Shown here one piece after another: positions 9,501 through 18,647 of a stretch of 40,710 nucleotides of DNA. Numbering within the stretch: the first letter of the stretch is position 1; every line of letters begins with the position of its first letter. This DNA comes from a virus. Location of the stretch: the IMG/VR virus record IMGVR_UViG_3300028414_000021, positions 1-40,710 of that record, one strand, 5' to 3'. The notes beneath the pieces were generated by a model. The model searched no databases, was not told the DNA's origin, and saw only the letters and a list, made by a program, of their open reading frames with translations. Position numbers and translations under genes: made by a program.

Positions 9501-11811
9501 AGAAGTAGTCGCCTGTTCCATGTGTAAAGTAGTCAAAGGTAATACGGATTGGCCCTGTAGGTGCATTTGATCCACTTTTTAGTCGAAGAGAACCTAATCC
9601 GTAGTATGTTGCCTTTTGACCGTTGTCAAGGGTATAACGATTAGTAATATCAACTTCTGTTGTACTGTTATACGATGCATCACCGAATACACCGGTTGTT
9701 GTCATCTTAACAGAGACTAATCTATAAATATCTGCCTTACCTAAAGAGATGCTTTGAGCAGTCGATGTTGCCTCTGTTAGGATGTCAAGCTGTTGATTCG
9801 CTTGCAGAGACTTAGTCTTTTTGTCAGCAGCCGAACCATTTTTTGAAACAGTAGCAATTAGCATAACTGTTTCTGTTGTATATCCTTGACCTGATATGTC
9901 TATTGTGAGTACTGTATTTGCTGCACCAGATATTGTTACGTCGCCAGTTATATCTACAACATCTCCATTAGAAACATATAGCTGCATATTATCAAGTGAT
10001 TCGGATGAGAAGCTTTCGTTAACGCCTGCATCTACTTGAACTACACCTGCTGTTAAAGTTCTTTCAAATATTCTTCGAGTCTCGTATACCGTATCTACTC
10101 CACTTGGATCAATTGACTTAACAATATTAACTGGTAAGGGGAATATGTATGAATTCCTATCGGTATTCCATAGTTTAGACTTTACAGATGAGAATACATA
10201 GCCTGACCGACTCTGGGTGGGCGTTGGTGATACTTCAATTCCTGTATCATCAATTATTGTAGTAACACGATGTGTATCCCCATCTATATTGATATAGTTG
10301 CCTATACTCAATTCTGTAAGGAATCGTGTACCAATACCTTGTATTGTTTGGGAAGCTCCAACGGTTGATATAGTACCTGTTAGGTTAGATAGTTCTTCAA
10401 CAACATCAGCAGTAAAGTCAGAAGAATATACTGAATTAATATAGACTATTTGCTTGGCATCGTTTGTAAACGAAAATCCAGTCCTCATCTTAATATCAAA
10501 GAGGTAAACGTTATACTGGGCAGTAGTTGTTCCTGGTGTACCAGAAAAGAATTCTGTATGACGAATACGAGCAGTACCGATTGCTATTCCTTCTGGTACA
10601 CCCGGGGTAGAAGTAAATTGGCTGTATATCTGTACTTCAGGAAGATTGTCTATTTCTTCTGATACACCATTAATATTGGTAACACGAACATAGTTACCAA
10701 ATGGGGTGTACACCGATCCTGATTCTACTAATGCTGTATCTCTTGCCTTGTCTCCAGCTATAGCTGCGCTTTTAACGTTATCAATCTCATACCCTTTAAC
10801 GTAAGCTTTACCAGGGGAGATCTTATTAATAAACTTATTAGCATCACCACCTTCGGCAGCAGTGTAGTATCCATCGTTTACAGATAGCGATGTCCTTTTA
10901 TGCTCTACCATTGAAAGATCATATGGACGAACTACATAATCGCCTGACTCGTCATATGTGCGACGAGCAAGGGTATCACCTAGAATATTATATGCAGTGC
11001 TTGTTACAGCAGATATAACTTTTTTATTTTGTATTCTAGCGATTTCTATAAAATCGGGATCAACTACATTATCAGCTTGCCAAGGTCTATTTGTAAGTGT
11101 AAGAGCTACTTGAAGACGATCAGCACCAGGAGCAGCATAGTTAAATGATCCGTTAGCTGGATCATTTAGGCTAGAGTCGTCTGTAAAATCTTTAATCGTT
11201 TGCTTAACATCGAATCCAACAATAATGTTGGTGATTGGACCATATTTGTTTAGGATAGCTGTCTGATCAGCAAAGTATACAAAGAATCCTCCAGCATATA
11301 CGATACCGTTTGTCATGGTATAAGCTGTTCCAACTGAATTTACAGAAGTAGCCGCAGTAGTAACGGAGACAGTTTTAGCCTCGTTCCATATTATCTCAGA
11401 CTGAGCAAATCCGGATTTTTCTTTACTTTTACCTGAGTTTAGATATTTAATAAAGATAGTTGGCGGATCGCCTGCCGCGGTCGCTTGGGTAGCATTAACA
11501 ACCTTAGCTTTAATACCGGATTTTAGTCCATATACCTCTTGATCAATTAATGACAATACAATTGAATCCGCAGCGGCAGTTAGCTTAACTGAGTGATACT
11601 GGGTATCTAGAGATTGATGACCACCTTGAATAAGAGCACCTTCTTTGAAGATGTTATCACCAAAAGATTTAATCTGATTCTGAAGAATAGATTGAATCTG
11701 GGTTAATTCTCTCGCTTGTACAGCAACACCTGGCTTAAAGAGTATTTGATGAAACCCTTTGGTATTATCAAAGTCGTCATAATACGGATCAGTGTTTAGA
11801 TTTATTGCCAT
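6571..11811 (-). CDS. Giant DUF4815-type baseplate/tail-fibre base protein
   Basis: 1746 aa, the largest protein in the window. The N-terminus has the diagnostic DUF4815 signature: LNTDPYYDDFD, FHQILFKPGVAVQARELTQIQSILQNQI and an IFKEGALIQGG turn (residues 5-67). Residues to about 900 are beta-rich; a middle part (about 1090-1270) includes TVWGAWETVHFGTYQGTQ and FEAEGLMPDTRMYIFMNNQDVT, typical of this family. Residues about 1283-1560 hold a Cys-rich region with three related modules. Then comes an acidic DPDDDDDGDLDPP linker and a helical C-terminal domain (about 1590-1746) with NYAFGRNLTEAERGEAQ, which recalls the GR-x-x-t-x-a-E pattern of DUF4214-like domains. A TATAAATA late box lies upstream at 11845-11852. 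Likely the large peripheral baseplate protein, in the position of T4 gp9-gp12. Confidence 0.85.
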   Translation of the reverse strand: MAINLNTDPYYDDFDNTKGFHQILFKPGVAVQARELTQIQSILQNQIKSFGDNIFKEGALIQGGHQSLDTQYHSVKLTAAADSIVLSLIDQEVYGLKSGIKAKVVNATQATAAGDPPTIFIKYLNSGKSKEKSGFAQSEIIWNEAKTVSVTTAATSVNSVGTAYTMTNGIVYAGGFFVYFADQTAILNKYGPITNIIVGFDVKQTIKDFTDDSSLNDPANGSFNYAAPGADRLQVALTLTNRPWQADNVVDPDFIEIARIQNKKVISAVTSTAYNILGDTLARRTYDESGDYVVRPYDLSMVEHKRTSLSVNDGYYTAAEGGDANKFINKISPGKAYVKGYEIDNVKSAAIAGDKARDTALVESGSVYTPFGNYVRVTNINGVSEEIDNLPEVQIYSQFTSTPGVPEGIAIGTARIRHTEFFSGTPGTTTAQYNVYLFDIKMRTGFSFTNDAKQIVYINSVYSSDFTADVVEELSNLTGTISTVGASQTIQGIGTRFLTELSIGNYINIDGDTHRVTTIIDDTGIEVSPTPTQSRSGYVFSSVKSKLWNTDRNSYIFPLPVNIVKSIDPSGVDTVYETRRIFERTLTAGVVQVDAGVNESFSSESLDNMQLYVSNGDVVDITGDVTISGAANTVLTIDISGQGYTTETVMLIATVSKNGSAADKKTKSLQANQQLDILTEATSTAQSISLGKADIYRLVSVKMTTTGVFGDASYNSTTEVDITNRYTLDNGQKATYYGLGSLRLKSGSNAPTGPIRITFDYFTHGTGDYFSVDSYTIDYKDIPTLILGGNEYVLRDCLDFRPKINDAGTGFSGAGSSVGEFPDFENDITTSYEYYLPRTDKIVINRDGRIKVIKGESGFEAKEPTTPEDSMALYILKQKPYVFNISTDIDIVKIDNRRFTMRQIGKLENRIKNIEYYTSLNQLEVDTQNYQIKDINGFDKFKNGFVVDSFQGHGIGDVYNPDYGVAIDYDKRELRPLCKTEAFTLKEVATTDAERAAAGYAKTGDLYTLPYTEERLISNNRSSKVENLNPYDVVSFRGKMKGKQSDIWIDTIRLPDLPVSVDNYSSLTADAKAKGTYGTVWGAWETVHFGTYQGTQEIGTRVGTETTYTEEITTETKHDIVRSSSVIAKMRDVSINFEAEGLMPDTRMYIFMNNQDVTADCKSTLLYDHDLVAGDSNTTINAFGQQGKMLATDDNGKLKGTFHYSAEKYNWNTGSYIIRMTDDFENNPTYEFTAAEMTFTSSGELHNIQNEIVSTRNAIVTSKPVIEKSSRTDYFESGKLKSKSCKGFDLYEEKYDGSGGTYEVLIDAKNIGVCGYVKPIITPTPIEPDNPVVVQTCPAGGTILDTYCDAVTFNLMATVAAGPDGNGNCTTTTVITETGSTQCTPVSPCDVAGTLAQTFCKNQTDLWGQYFDGTYNYVTGDCNTYQSLIEANNVEDCKYILHTAYGVPTGNTECYQPGFIKYVEYHDGLGGTYKNIEEYGSVECGYVTPAVIAAAEAEGEVVTQEEKDLAETYDPADPIAAGTHNRYECRGVDYYEMIADGNWGETAVLIEANSEFYCNYTVPKDTIFIETFVDLDPDDDDDGDLDPPRAQVVDTVGFIGGVFNYAFGRNLTEAERGEAQAYFDANGITADTLANATTSGSNITNGYIDADVVPDAYNADAEKVALAVKTMIEVGVARGYGSDSDASVTNYLNTVEGANVETLSNQIAIQAITAATHIDNPAIDESWAKEAVRLLINNTETGGSLV
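6600..6607 (-). promoter_or_regulatory. Possible late promoter box for the DPLAQSF gene
   Basis: TATAAATA on the minus strand within the last codons of the DUF4815 gene, 51 bp before the next ATG. It is plausible by spacing but lies in coding sequence. Confidence 0.45.
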
Positions 11812-11844
11812 TAACTTATTCCTAAAATTAAGTCTTATACCAAA

Positions 11845-11852
11845 TATTTATA
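11845..11852 (-). promoter_or_regulatory. T4-type late promoter box for the DUF4815 gene
   Basis: The plus strand reads TATTTATA, so the minus strand carries a perfect TATAAATA. It is 33 bp upstream of the giant structural gene's ATG, in a short non-coding gap, the expected arrangement for a late promoter read by the gp55/gp33 sigma system. gp33 is encoded in this window. Confidence 0.65.
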
Positions 11853-11853
11853 A

Positions 11854-13419
11854 TTAAAATTTGATGAATGATCTGAATGTTACAGTTTGTTCCTCAGAAG
11901 ATGTAAATGCTAGTCTATTATCAATAAACAGTATTTCGCCAGTCTTTTTGTTTATTTGAGGATTAGTAACTGCTGTAACTGTAAAGTAAGCAGTCTCTGC
12001 AGCATTAAAAAAGATATCACCAATTGCCGGTATTGTTCCATCAAGAGACTGAGCAAGTAATTTATTATCTTCGCTTGTTACAGTTCTTAATATCTTAACA
12101 CTACCCGCTGTAGCTACAAGCTGATCCTCTGGAAACGAATCACCAACCAATGTCCCTTCTACGAGATAGCATGCTGATCCAGAATCAGTAATATAATACC
12201 TCTTAGCATCAAAGATCTCGACGTCTTTAATAATCCCAAACTGTCTATATTGATTATTTACTAACACACCTTGATTTAATTCATTTTCGAAAGAAGTATG
12301 GAAGCAAAGCGTATCAGCGATTAACTCACGCGGAGCGTTAAATCCATGCCCATATTGGGGTGATATAACCGCACGAGCTGTAGCACTTCTAAGACCATCT
12401 AATTCCGCTGCTATTGATATATCCGCATAGGTATATCCTGATCCCCTATTATTTAGAATAATCTGAGAAACTGCGCCATTTACATCTAGTGTTGCTGTTG
12501 CTGTTGCTCCTGTGCCATCACCCGTAATAGTCACAGCTGGCACGCTTGTAAAAGAATTATCTGATCTTGTAACAACAATCTGTGATATGTCGCCATCTAC
12601 TGTAAGGGTTTCAACATCTGCTTGCTGAGAATCTAGATCTCCCGGAGAAGAAAGGACTAGATCAATATCAGCACCAGTACCTGGATCGAGTGCACCTTTT
12701 GTTACAGTTAGATAAGCAATAGTATAACCTGTACCAGGATTATCAATTGTGACTGCAGTAATCTGGCCATTCTCTATTGTAAGAGATGCTGCTCCGTCTG
12801 CACCATCACCCTGAATAACTGCATATGTCTCATCAGGATCATAGTCTTGGCCAGAGTCGTTTAGAACGTAGTTTTCAATAACTCCAGCTGAGTAGTACTG
12901 GTTTTTAACTTTCTTAATCACTGGCATATAGTTAGGTGTTAAGAACTTATTTCGCAATGCAAGCGGCATAAAGTACATAAACTTCCAAATATATCCATCA
13001 GCTGTAGAGGTATAACCAACATCAAAACCAGTTGGCTTAACCGTGGATACAGCACCCTTGTTATTTTCTATGCACTTATAAACATTAAAATCCTCTGTTA
13101 ATACGTAGAAATCTTCTTCTACCATAACAGTATCTAAATCATCGTAGGCATCAAATACCCTTGAAGACCAATCAATTCGACGAGTAATAAAAGATACGTC
13201 ATTAATGTTTATTTGCTTAATCCCGATCATATTATTACGGGAATCGTTCTCTTCATCCATATTATTGGATGGATTAGGTGCATCTGCAATAGCTCCTTCA
13301 AACTGCCATGGTAAAACCTTACCAAGGTAGTAATGATAGTTCGCCGATCTATTCTGAATCTTATCGTAAATCGATTCAGCCATCGTATGATGAAAGTTAG
13401 GTCTAATTACAGCAGACAT
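11854..13419 (-). CDS. 8: Baseplate wedge subunit, gp8-like
   Basis: 521 aa. The N-terminal half has hallmarks of marine T4-like gp8: YYLGKVLPW near residue 35, NINDVSFITRRIDWSSRVFDAYDD, then FYVLTEDFNVYKCIENNKGAVSTVKPTG and DGYIWKFMYFM (about 100-170). A middle segment (about 205-350) contains repeated IENGQITAVTIDNPGTGYT-like beta units (three copies with a GxGY turn), an insertion relative to T4 gp8 (334 aa). The C-terminus returns to a gp8-like fold. Gene order gp25-gp6-(gp7 position)-gp8 matches T4. In T4, gp8 dimers form part of the wedge linking gp7 and gp10. Assignment from motifs and synteny. Confidence 0.75.
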   Translation of the reverse strand: MSAVIRPNFHHTMAESIYDKIQNRSANYHYYLGKVLPWQFEGAIADAPNPSNNMDEENDSRNNMIGIKQININDVSFITRRIDWSSRVFDAYDDLDTVMVEEDFYVLTEDFNVYKCIENNKGAVSTVKPTGFDVGYTSTADGYIWKFMYFMPLALRNKFLTPNYMPVIKKVKNQYYSAGVIENYVLNDSGQDYDPDETYAVIQGDGADGAASLTIENGQITAVTIDNPGTGYTIAYLTVTKGALDPGTGADIDLVLSSPGDLDSQQADVETLTVDGDISQIVVTRSDNSFTSVPAVTITGDGTGATATATLDVNGAVSQIILNNRGSGYTYADISIAAELDGLRSATARAVISPQYGHGFNAPRELIADTLCFHTSFENELNQGVLVNNQYRQFGIIKDVEIFDAKRYYITDSGSACYLVEGTLVGDSFPEDQLVATAGSVKILRTVTSEDNKLLAQSLDGTIPAIGDIFFNAAETAYFTVTAVTNPQINKKTGEILFIDNRLAFTSSEEQTVTFRSFIKF

Positions 13420-13437
13420 AAGGTAGTCTCTATTCTA

Positions 13438-13893
13438 TTAAGATATTGTAATTGTCCAAGTGATAACCATAGAGTCATCTACTGCTTTATTTACGACAAG
13501 GAAAGTCGTTCGACAAAGTAGATCACCTGTGTTCGCTGCAGCATCATTAAAGATACCAGCTTCAGTGATCGCACCAGTACCAACTCCAGGAGCATAGGTA
13601 GCAATATAGGTAATAACGTTATCAACAGTATTATCTGAATCAAGAACAACACGAGTAAGCTCAGTTCCTAGAACTGTGTCACTTAATGTAGCTGCAGTTG
13701 AACCAGAACCAACTGCCATATGAGTCATTACGTCAGTCTGTGCTGTATCGTTCATACGCGAGGCAATATAGTTCCTACCAGTCTGTACGACTAGGTTTGG
13801 AATGTTTACCTTATCCTTAAGCTTGCCGTCTGGGCTAAATATCTCAATTGAGACTTGACCCTTGGGGCTAACTTGCTCGTTCATTAATGGCAT
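13438..13893 (-). CDS. Small conserved virion structural protein
   Basis: 151 aa. The sequence has the pattern of a family widespread in tailed phages: a beta N-terminus (GQVSIEIFSPDGKLKDKV), NLVVQTGRNYIASRM, MTHMAVGSGSTAATLSDT, GAITEAGIFNDAA, and a terminal FLVVNKAVDDSMVITWTIT. It lies between the gp7-position protein and gp8, so it is baseplate- or fibre-associated. No enzymatic motif is seen. The name is generic because the family's role is known mainly from its presence in virions. Confidence 0.8.
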   Translation of the reverse strand: MPLMNEQVSPKGQVSIEIFSPDGKLKDKVNIPNLVVQTGRNYIASRMNDTAQTDVMTHMAVGSGSTAATLSDTVLGTELTRVVLDSDNTVDNVITYIATYAPGVGTGAITEAGIFNDAAANTGDLLCRTTFLVVNKAVDDSMVITWTITIS

Positions 13894-13905
13894 TTTTTTC
13901 TTCTC

Positions 13906-16803
13906 CTAGGTAAATGAAGTTAATCCTTCGGAATAATCTTCAGCAAAATAATCTTCGGCGTAGATATCACCTAATATCTCTATAACGCCTGAATCATTAC
14001 TATTTATGACTTCTGTAAGCGGTTTTGCGTAACTAACTATAGCAAGTTCTGATATAGCTAAATTCTCTACCAGCTCCTTCATCTTAGTAATTGCGTATGT
14101 TAATTCATCGGTACTAAGTGCTGTATCTCCAAGAACTTTAAAGAAGTCTTTATATTCTGGATCTGGAACGTTTACAATCTCTGAAACATTCTTATAGAAA
14201 TCGTAGAACCAATCAGTAGTTGAAGCATAGGCTACATCTTCACGTGGCTTATACAGTGTCCAAAAATTTAGATCAATTGTATCGATAACATCTTCTTCAC
14301 GGTTAGTGAAGTAACGACGTAAGAGCTCGAACGCACGAGACATATCAAAAGAGTTATTAATCTCGAACTCACCAAACATAGCCATGCCAGCTGGGTGAAC
14401 TGTCTTATTAACAATATCCTTGTAGTTATCAAACTGCTGGGATGATCGAATAAGGTAAGAGAACTGCTGATAAAAGAAGTTGTCTTGTAGATATATATCG
14501 TCAGATAAAAAACCATTATTTGTAGAATATTCCCCACGATACTCTGCAAGAACTGACTCAGAGAATTTTATAATTGCTCGTGATGGATATGTAATCTTAT
14601 CCCCTGCAGGGTTTTGTGATATAATAAGATCAACCCCGCCAACTATTTCTGATCGAGGAATGATCATAGCATAGAACTCCGAAGAGTATCCTACACCAAA
14701 GTTTATAAATTTAATTTCTTCTAGAGCACCTGTTCCAGCATCTACCTTAGTTACTTTAAACTTAACGCCATCCCCATCTGATATGTCGTTAGCGTTATAT
14801 CCTGATTCACCAGCATCATTTGCTTGAAAAATATTTTTTAATACAGCAAAGTCTGGCTTGCTTAATACTGGGGCAAAGTAGGTATTGAATAAGGCATAGC
14901 CTAAAGGGTTGTTTGCCAGCATAAATGCCGGTGTTCTAAGTGTATCGCTCCACTCTGGGGCTAAAGATTCGTTCTCCCAGAACTCTTTCATATCCCACAT
15001 GGACCAGTTAAGAAGATACGCATATTCCTTATATGCTACAACTGCTGCTTCTGGGTCTGTGTCCCAATCTACAGCATAGCCGGAGGGATCAAATAAGCCT
15101 GCGTCGATTACCTCCTTCATAGCAAGGTGAAGAGCTGTGTTTTGCCAATCGAAAGCAGGACTCTGTTGAAGGAGTGTCGTCAGATAAGCCATTGGTACTT
15201 CAGCCTGTGAAGCAGCCACTGCACCTGGAATACCAAAGTTATGAATAGTATGGAACACGTGCTCCATAATTTCTTCAATGTCTCGATCACTTGTTGAGGG
15301 ATCTGGTCCTGAAACATTCTTATACCATACCATATCATCTTGGACATGGGTATCATATAAACCATTTAGGTTCCAATATTCAGTACCAGCATCAGTTAAG
15401 AAAGCTGGGGTATACTCTGATCCACCACCATATGCAATTCTTTGTAGTGTTGGAACTCCCGGGTGTGTAAGTGTGCCAGAATCGCCTGAAAGGGTTTTAA
15501 TTAAGTTTCTTTGATCAGCCTCATTAATACCAGCACCTGTCGGATCTGTCAGTAGCTCAATAACTCTTGCTGTCTTCTTAACCCATTCGTCTGGTACAGA
15601 ATCCTGACCGCCAACAGCGCCAGCTGATACGAGTCGAATGCCGTTTACTGTAAGTTCTTTCTGAAAGAAGTTCTCAGTAGCTCCAGCAATTGTATTTGCA
15701 GTACCTCCCATACCAGAGTGATTAGCACAATAGTAATATAGGGCAGGAGTATTTGCAGTAAGAACAATTTGTGTATATGCTCCTGCTGTACCGGGTGTTC
15801 CTACATATGTTACACCCGTAGTATACTCTGTTCCGGTACCGTGGGTACCGTTTGCCGTCTCTGAAAATTTAATTGGATGGAATGAATTACTTGAATCTGA
15901 TTGATCGAGTCTATAGGTTCTTTCTTCCACCAAATCTAGGTCAGGGCTTGCACCTGATAATCCGTCAATATAAAACTTATTTCCTGTACCATAGGCGTTA
16001 GTACCTGTAGCAACCGTTACGTTTTTTCCTATAAAGGTAGCAGAAGGTATAGAGGTTATAGCGATTAAATCGCCGGAATTATATTCTAAATCTTGAGATT
16101 GTGTAACGTCGACAAACTGTGCAATTCCAAAGCCTGTACCTGGATGATAGATCTCATACTTGTTTAAGGACTCGACAACAGTAGCCTTAACACCATACTG
16201 ATCTATCGTTGCTCCAGTAGTAACTCGCCGAGTGTTATTATCCTTTGTTATAAAGATCTCATAAAAAGCAGTTTCTTCGACACGCCGTATTCTTTCTACT
16301 TCAACCTTAACAACCCTATCAGTTGTGGTTACATCTGTAATGTTAGCAAAAAGGTCAAATGGATCACCTTCTGTAACCTCAATAAAGATTGAATTCTGCT
16401 GGATCCAACGCCCGTCTGAAGCTACAAGGATTTTTTCTTTAGGAAACGATATATCAATATCTGTATCATATAGAAGTCGAAAAAGAAGTTTAAATGATTC
16501 TTCAGAACCTTTTGCCTGATAAAACTGAACTATATTTTTATAGAGATTAGTCTTATTGGCTGCTAGATTAGTAGTAAATCCAGCTCCAATTTCTTTTTCT
16601 ACCAAAGATATAAAGGTATCTACAACTGTATCAACATCTTTATTTGCAAGAATGTTGTTTATTACATAGGAAGGTCCTTGCTCCTCGTGCATAAATCTAT
16701 AATATTCTTTTATAAACTCAATTAGTCCTCCTGCATCAGCTATTAACTGACGCGGGATTAACGATTCGAGTTTACTCGATTCTATATTAGATCTTATAGT
16801 CAT
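13906..16803 (-). CDS. Large baseplate wedge protein in gp7 position, with cupredoxin-like insert
   Basis: 965 aa; its ATG overlaps the gp6 stop as TAATG. Residues 1-150 contain IPRQLIADAGGLIEFIKEYYRFM and NLYKNIVQFYQAKGSEESFKLLFRLLYDTDIDISFP, a conserved start of marine T4-like baseplate proteins found between gp6 and gp8. Two inserted modules follow. Residues about 295-375 carry H309, C359, H362 and M365 in a context like type-1 copper proteins (YYYCANHSGMGG). Residues about 395-650 hold a domain with E514-H515-V-F-H518-T-I-H521 and LAPEWSDTLRTPAFMLANNPLGYALFNTY. The C-terminal third resumes the baseplate-type sequence. By synteny this replaces T4 gp7 (1032 aa, wedge), but sequence homology to T4 gp7 cannot be shown here. 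Confidence 0.7.
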   Translation of the reverse strand: MTIRSNIESSKLESLIPRQLIADAGGLIEFIKEYYRFMHEEQGPSYVINNILANKDVDTVVDTFISLVEKEIGAGFTTNLAANKTNLYKNIVQFYQAKGSEESFKLLFRLLYDTDIDISFPKEKILVASDGRWIQQNSIFIEVTEGDPFDLFANITDVTTTDRVVKVEVERIRRVEETAFYEIFITKDNNTRRVTTGATIDQYGVKATVVESLNKYEIYHPGTGFGIAQFVDVTQSQDLEYNSGDLIAITSIPSATFIGKNVTVATGTNAYGTGNKFYIDGLSGASPDLDLVEERTYRLDQSDSSNSFHPIKFSETANGTHGTGTEYTTGVTYVGTPGTAGAYTQIVLTANTPALYYYCANHSGMGGTANTIAGATENFFQKELTVNGIRLVSAGAVGGQDSVPDEWVKKTARVIELLTDPTGAGINEADQRNLIKTLSGDSGTLTHPGVPTLQRIAYGGGSEYTPAFLTDAGTEYWNLNGLYDTHVQDDMVWYKNVSGPDPSTSDRDIEEIMEHVFHTIHNFGIPGAVAASQAEVPMAYLTTLLQQSPAFDWQNTALHLAMKEVIDAGLFDPSGYAVDWDTDPEAAVVAYKEYAYLLNWSMWDMKEFWENESLAPEWSDTLRTPAFMLANNPLGYALFNTYFAPVLSKPDFAVLKNIFQANDAGESGYNANDISDGDGVKFKVTKVDAGTGALEEIKFINFGVGYSSEFYAMIIPRSEIVGGVDLIISQNPAGDKITYPSRAIIKFSESVLAEYRGEYSTNNGFLSDDIYLQDNFFYQQFSYLIRSSQQFDNYKDIVNKTVHPAGMAMFGEFEINNSFDMSRAFELLRRYFTNREEDVIDTIDLNFWTLYKPREDVAYASTTDWFYDFYKNVSEIVNVPDPEYKDFFKVLGDTALSTDELTYAITKMKELVENLAISELAIVSYAKPLTEVINSNDSGVIEILGDIYAEDYFAEDYSEGLTSFT

Positions 16804-18647
16804 TATTCGTGTCTGCTAAAGGTTGTATATGAGGATGCGCCGACTGAGCCGAGAGCAGCAATACTATCTGCTTCGCCTGTTATAACAATGCCAGGAGTCT
16901 GGTCTTTTTCAATCGATACTAGCTGATTAAACTTAGGTGCTATATCATTTGAGTCTGGATCTACAAAAATGAGTAGAGTCGCTACTGAATCTATTTGAAT
17001 CTGTGTTAGATTAACCATGCCAGTAGTAGGTGTGATTGTTCCTGCTGCAGAATTTACAATGGTTTTTGTTGAAGCATTACGTATCTGCACGATTCTATTT
17101 GGGTATGTATCAGAAGCTATATCAGATAGCTCACACTCTTGTCCAGCATAAGTAAACTTCGAAGAAGAAAGCGTTTGTTCTGTACTTGAAGTCCTATATA
17201 TCGGAGAAGAGAATTTAATAGGATAGTCGCGTATCTCACCAGTTATAGGAGAAACGTGCTTGTGCATCTTTAAACGAACTGTAGAGTTTAAAATGCCTTT
17301 ATCAGCATTATCAATTGCTTTTAATAACTTGGAGAATCGAAGCACGCCGTCAAATTTCTCTAGATTAACATCGTTATAATTTATTATAGCATCCTTAACC
17401 GCTAGCTCTAACTGAGCCTTAGATTTCGCTGTATTATCTGCGTCATACTTAAAGAACACTTCCATTGTAATATAGGTGAAGTCGGGGTTAACGATTTCAG
17501 TTGTAATTGATCCTACGTTTTTAGTAGAGAGAAATCGATTTACTATACTTTTAGTAGTAGTCGATAAATAGTCCCCGGTTGTAGGCTTAATTGATATAAA
17601 CACTTTACCATACGTTGGTGGATCGTTTACCTCACCACCCCATACAGATATATCTTCAATAAAATCGTATTCTAACTTAAGTATAGCGTTATAGTCAATA
17701 GATGTTACTGCACGATTCTGACTCTGAAAGGCCTTAGGTGCATTAAACTTAATTGAATCTATATCTTCTTTATCTGCTCCAGAAAATGTTTTAATAAATC
17801 CTGTCGAAAGAGCAGCTGTTGCTCCAGAAAATCCCCCAATAGTAGCGTCAGTAGTAAACGATGATGCACCGTTCGCTTCAGCACCATTGGTCTTAATATA
17901 AGCTATGTCTACTACCTGACCTGTTGTTGGCTTACTACCTATAATACCATCTCCAAAGTATACTTCGTACTCACCGCCATATCCCTCTTGTAAGAAATAC
18001 ACACGAGAGTCAGATTTTACATCAAGGATGTTGTTAAAGTGGGTGTAGATCTCAGACGTTTCAGATGTAGCTGAATCCCGTACGGCAACAACAAGAGTAG
18101 AGGTATCAACTTTGTTTGTTGGTATTTTAAACTTCTGATTTTCTATTTGTCCGTTTACACGATAGGTAAACGTTTCGATCTCACCCTCAAAGATTGAAAC
18201 ATTTTCAAATACATAACGATTTAAAATATTCTTAGAAGTAATATAGGATTCGTTAGTTATAAAGGTAAATTGCTTAGATCCAATTAGACCAGAGAATACT
18301 GTTCCTCGGGGTATAGTTGCAAAGGTATTGGATCCCGCTGCGCCTATAACGGTAACATCAATTTTAGCCTCAGATGACTTTGAAGAAGCTGGTACATATC
18401 CTAGGCTTTTAGCATGAGATACTACATTCGCACGCATCTGTGCTGTATCTAAGAACGCCTCATTTGCATTAGTGTGAGCTAGTAAAGCATTATATTGGGT
18501 ATTATATGCAAGGATATCAAGTAAGACTGCCATACCTGATCCATCGAAATCATAGTCAGCAAACTTATCTTGTCCTTGCAGATAAGCTTTTAGATTGACC
18601 TTAATCTGATCAAAGTCTAATTCAGTTACGTTCTTAATGTTCGCCAT
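16803..18647 (-). CDS. 6: Baseplate wedge subunit gp6
   Basis: 614 aa, close to T4 gp6 (660 aa). The N-terminus has the gp6 signature LDFDQIKVNLKAYLQGQ, DYDFDGSGMAVLLDILAYNTQYNA and NEAFLDTAQMRANVVSHAK (residues 9-82). The middle contains GGEYEVYFGDGIIGSKPTTGQVVDI and the C-terminal part AVTSIDYNAILKLEYDFIEDISVWGGE, both conserved in gp6/gpJ-type wedge proteins. gp6 dimers form the ring joining wedges around the hub. Start and stop overlap gp25 and the following gene by TAATG junctions, indicating one tightly coupled operon. Confidence 0.9.
   Translation of the reverse strand: MANIKNVTELDFDQIKVNLKAYLQGQDKFADYDFDGSGMAVLLDILAYNTQYNALLAHTNANEAFLDTAQMRANVVSHAKSLGYVPASSKSSEAKIDVTVIGAAGSNTFATIPRGTVFSGLIGSKQFTFITNESYITSKNILNRYVFENVSIFEGEIETFTYRVNGQIENQKFKIPTNKVDTSTLVVAVRDSATSETSEIYTHFNNILDVKSDSRVYFLQEGYGGEYEVYFGDGIIGSKPTTGQVVDIAYIKTNGAEANGASSFTTDATIGGFSGATAALSTGFIKTFSGADKEDIDSIKFNAPKAFQSQNRAVTSIDYNAILKLEYDFIEDISVWGGEVNDPPTYGKVFISIKPTTGDYLSTTTKSIVNRFLSTKNVGSITTEIVNPDFTYITMEVFFKYDADNTAKSKAQLELAVKDAIINYNDVNLEKFDGVLRFSKLLKAIDNADKGILNSTVRLKMHKHVSPITGEIRDYPIKFSSPIYRTSSTEQTLSSSKFTYAGQECELSDIASDTYPNRIVQIRNASTKTIVNSAAGTITPTTGMVNLTQIQIDSVATLLIFVDPDSNDIAPKFNQLVSIEKDQTPGIVITGEADSIAALGSVGASSYTTFSRHE

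Noticed and set aside
9723-9730. TATAAATA on the plus strand
   Set aside because: It lies deep inside the minus-strand DUF4815 gene with no plus-strand gene downstream.
14001-14008. CATAAATA on the minus strand near the end of the gp7-position gene
   Set aside because: It could serve the gene at 13893 but lies over 100 bp away in coding sequence of an AT-rich genome. Not distinguishable from chance.
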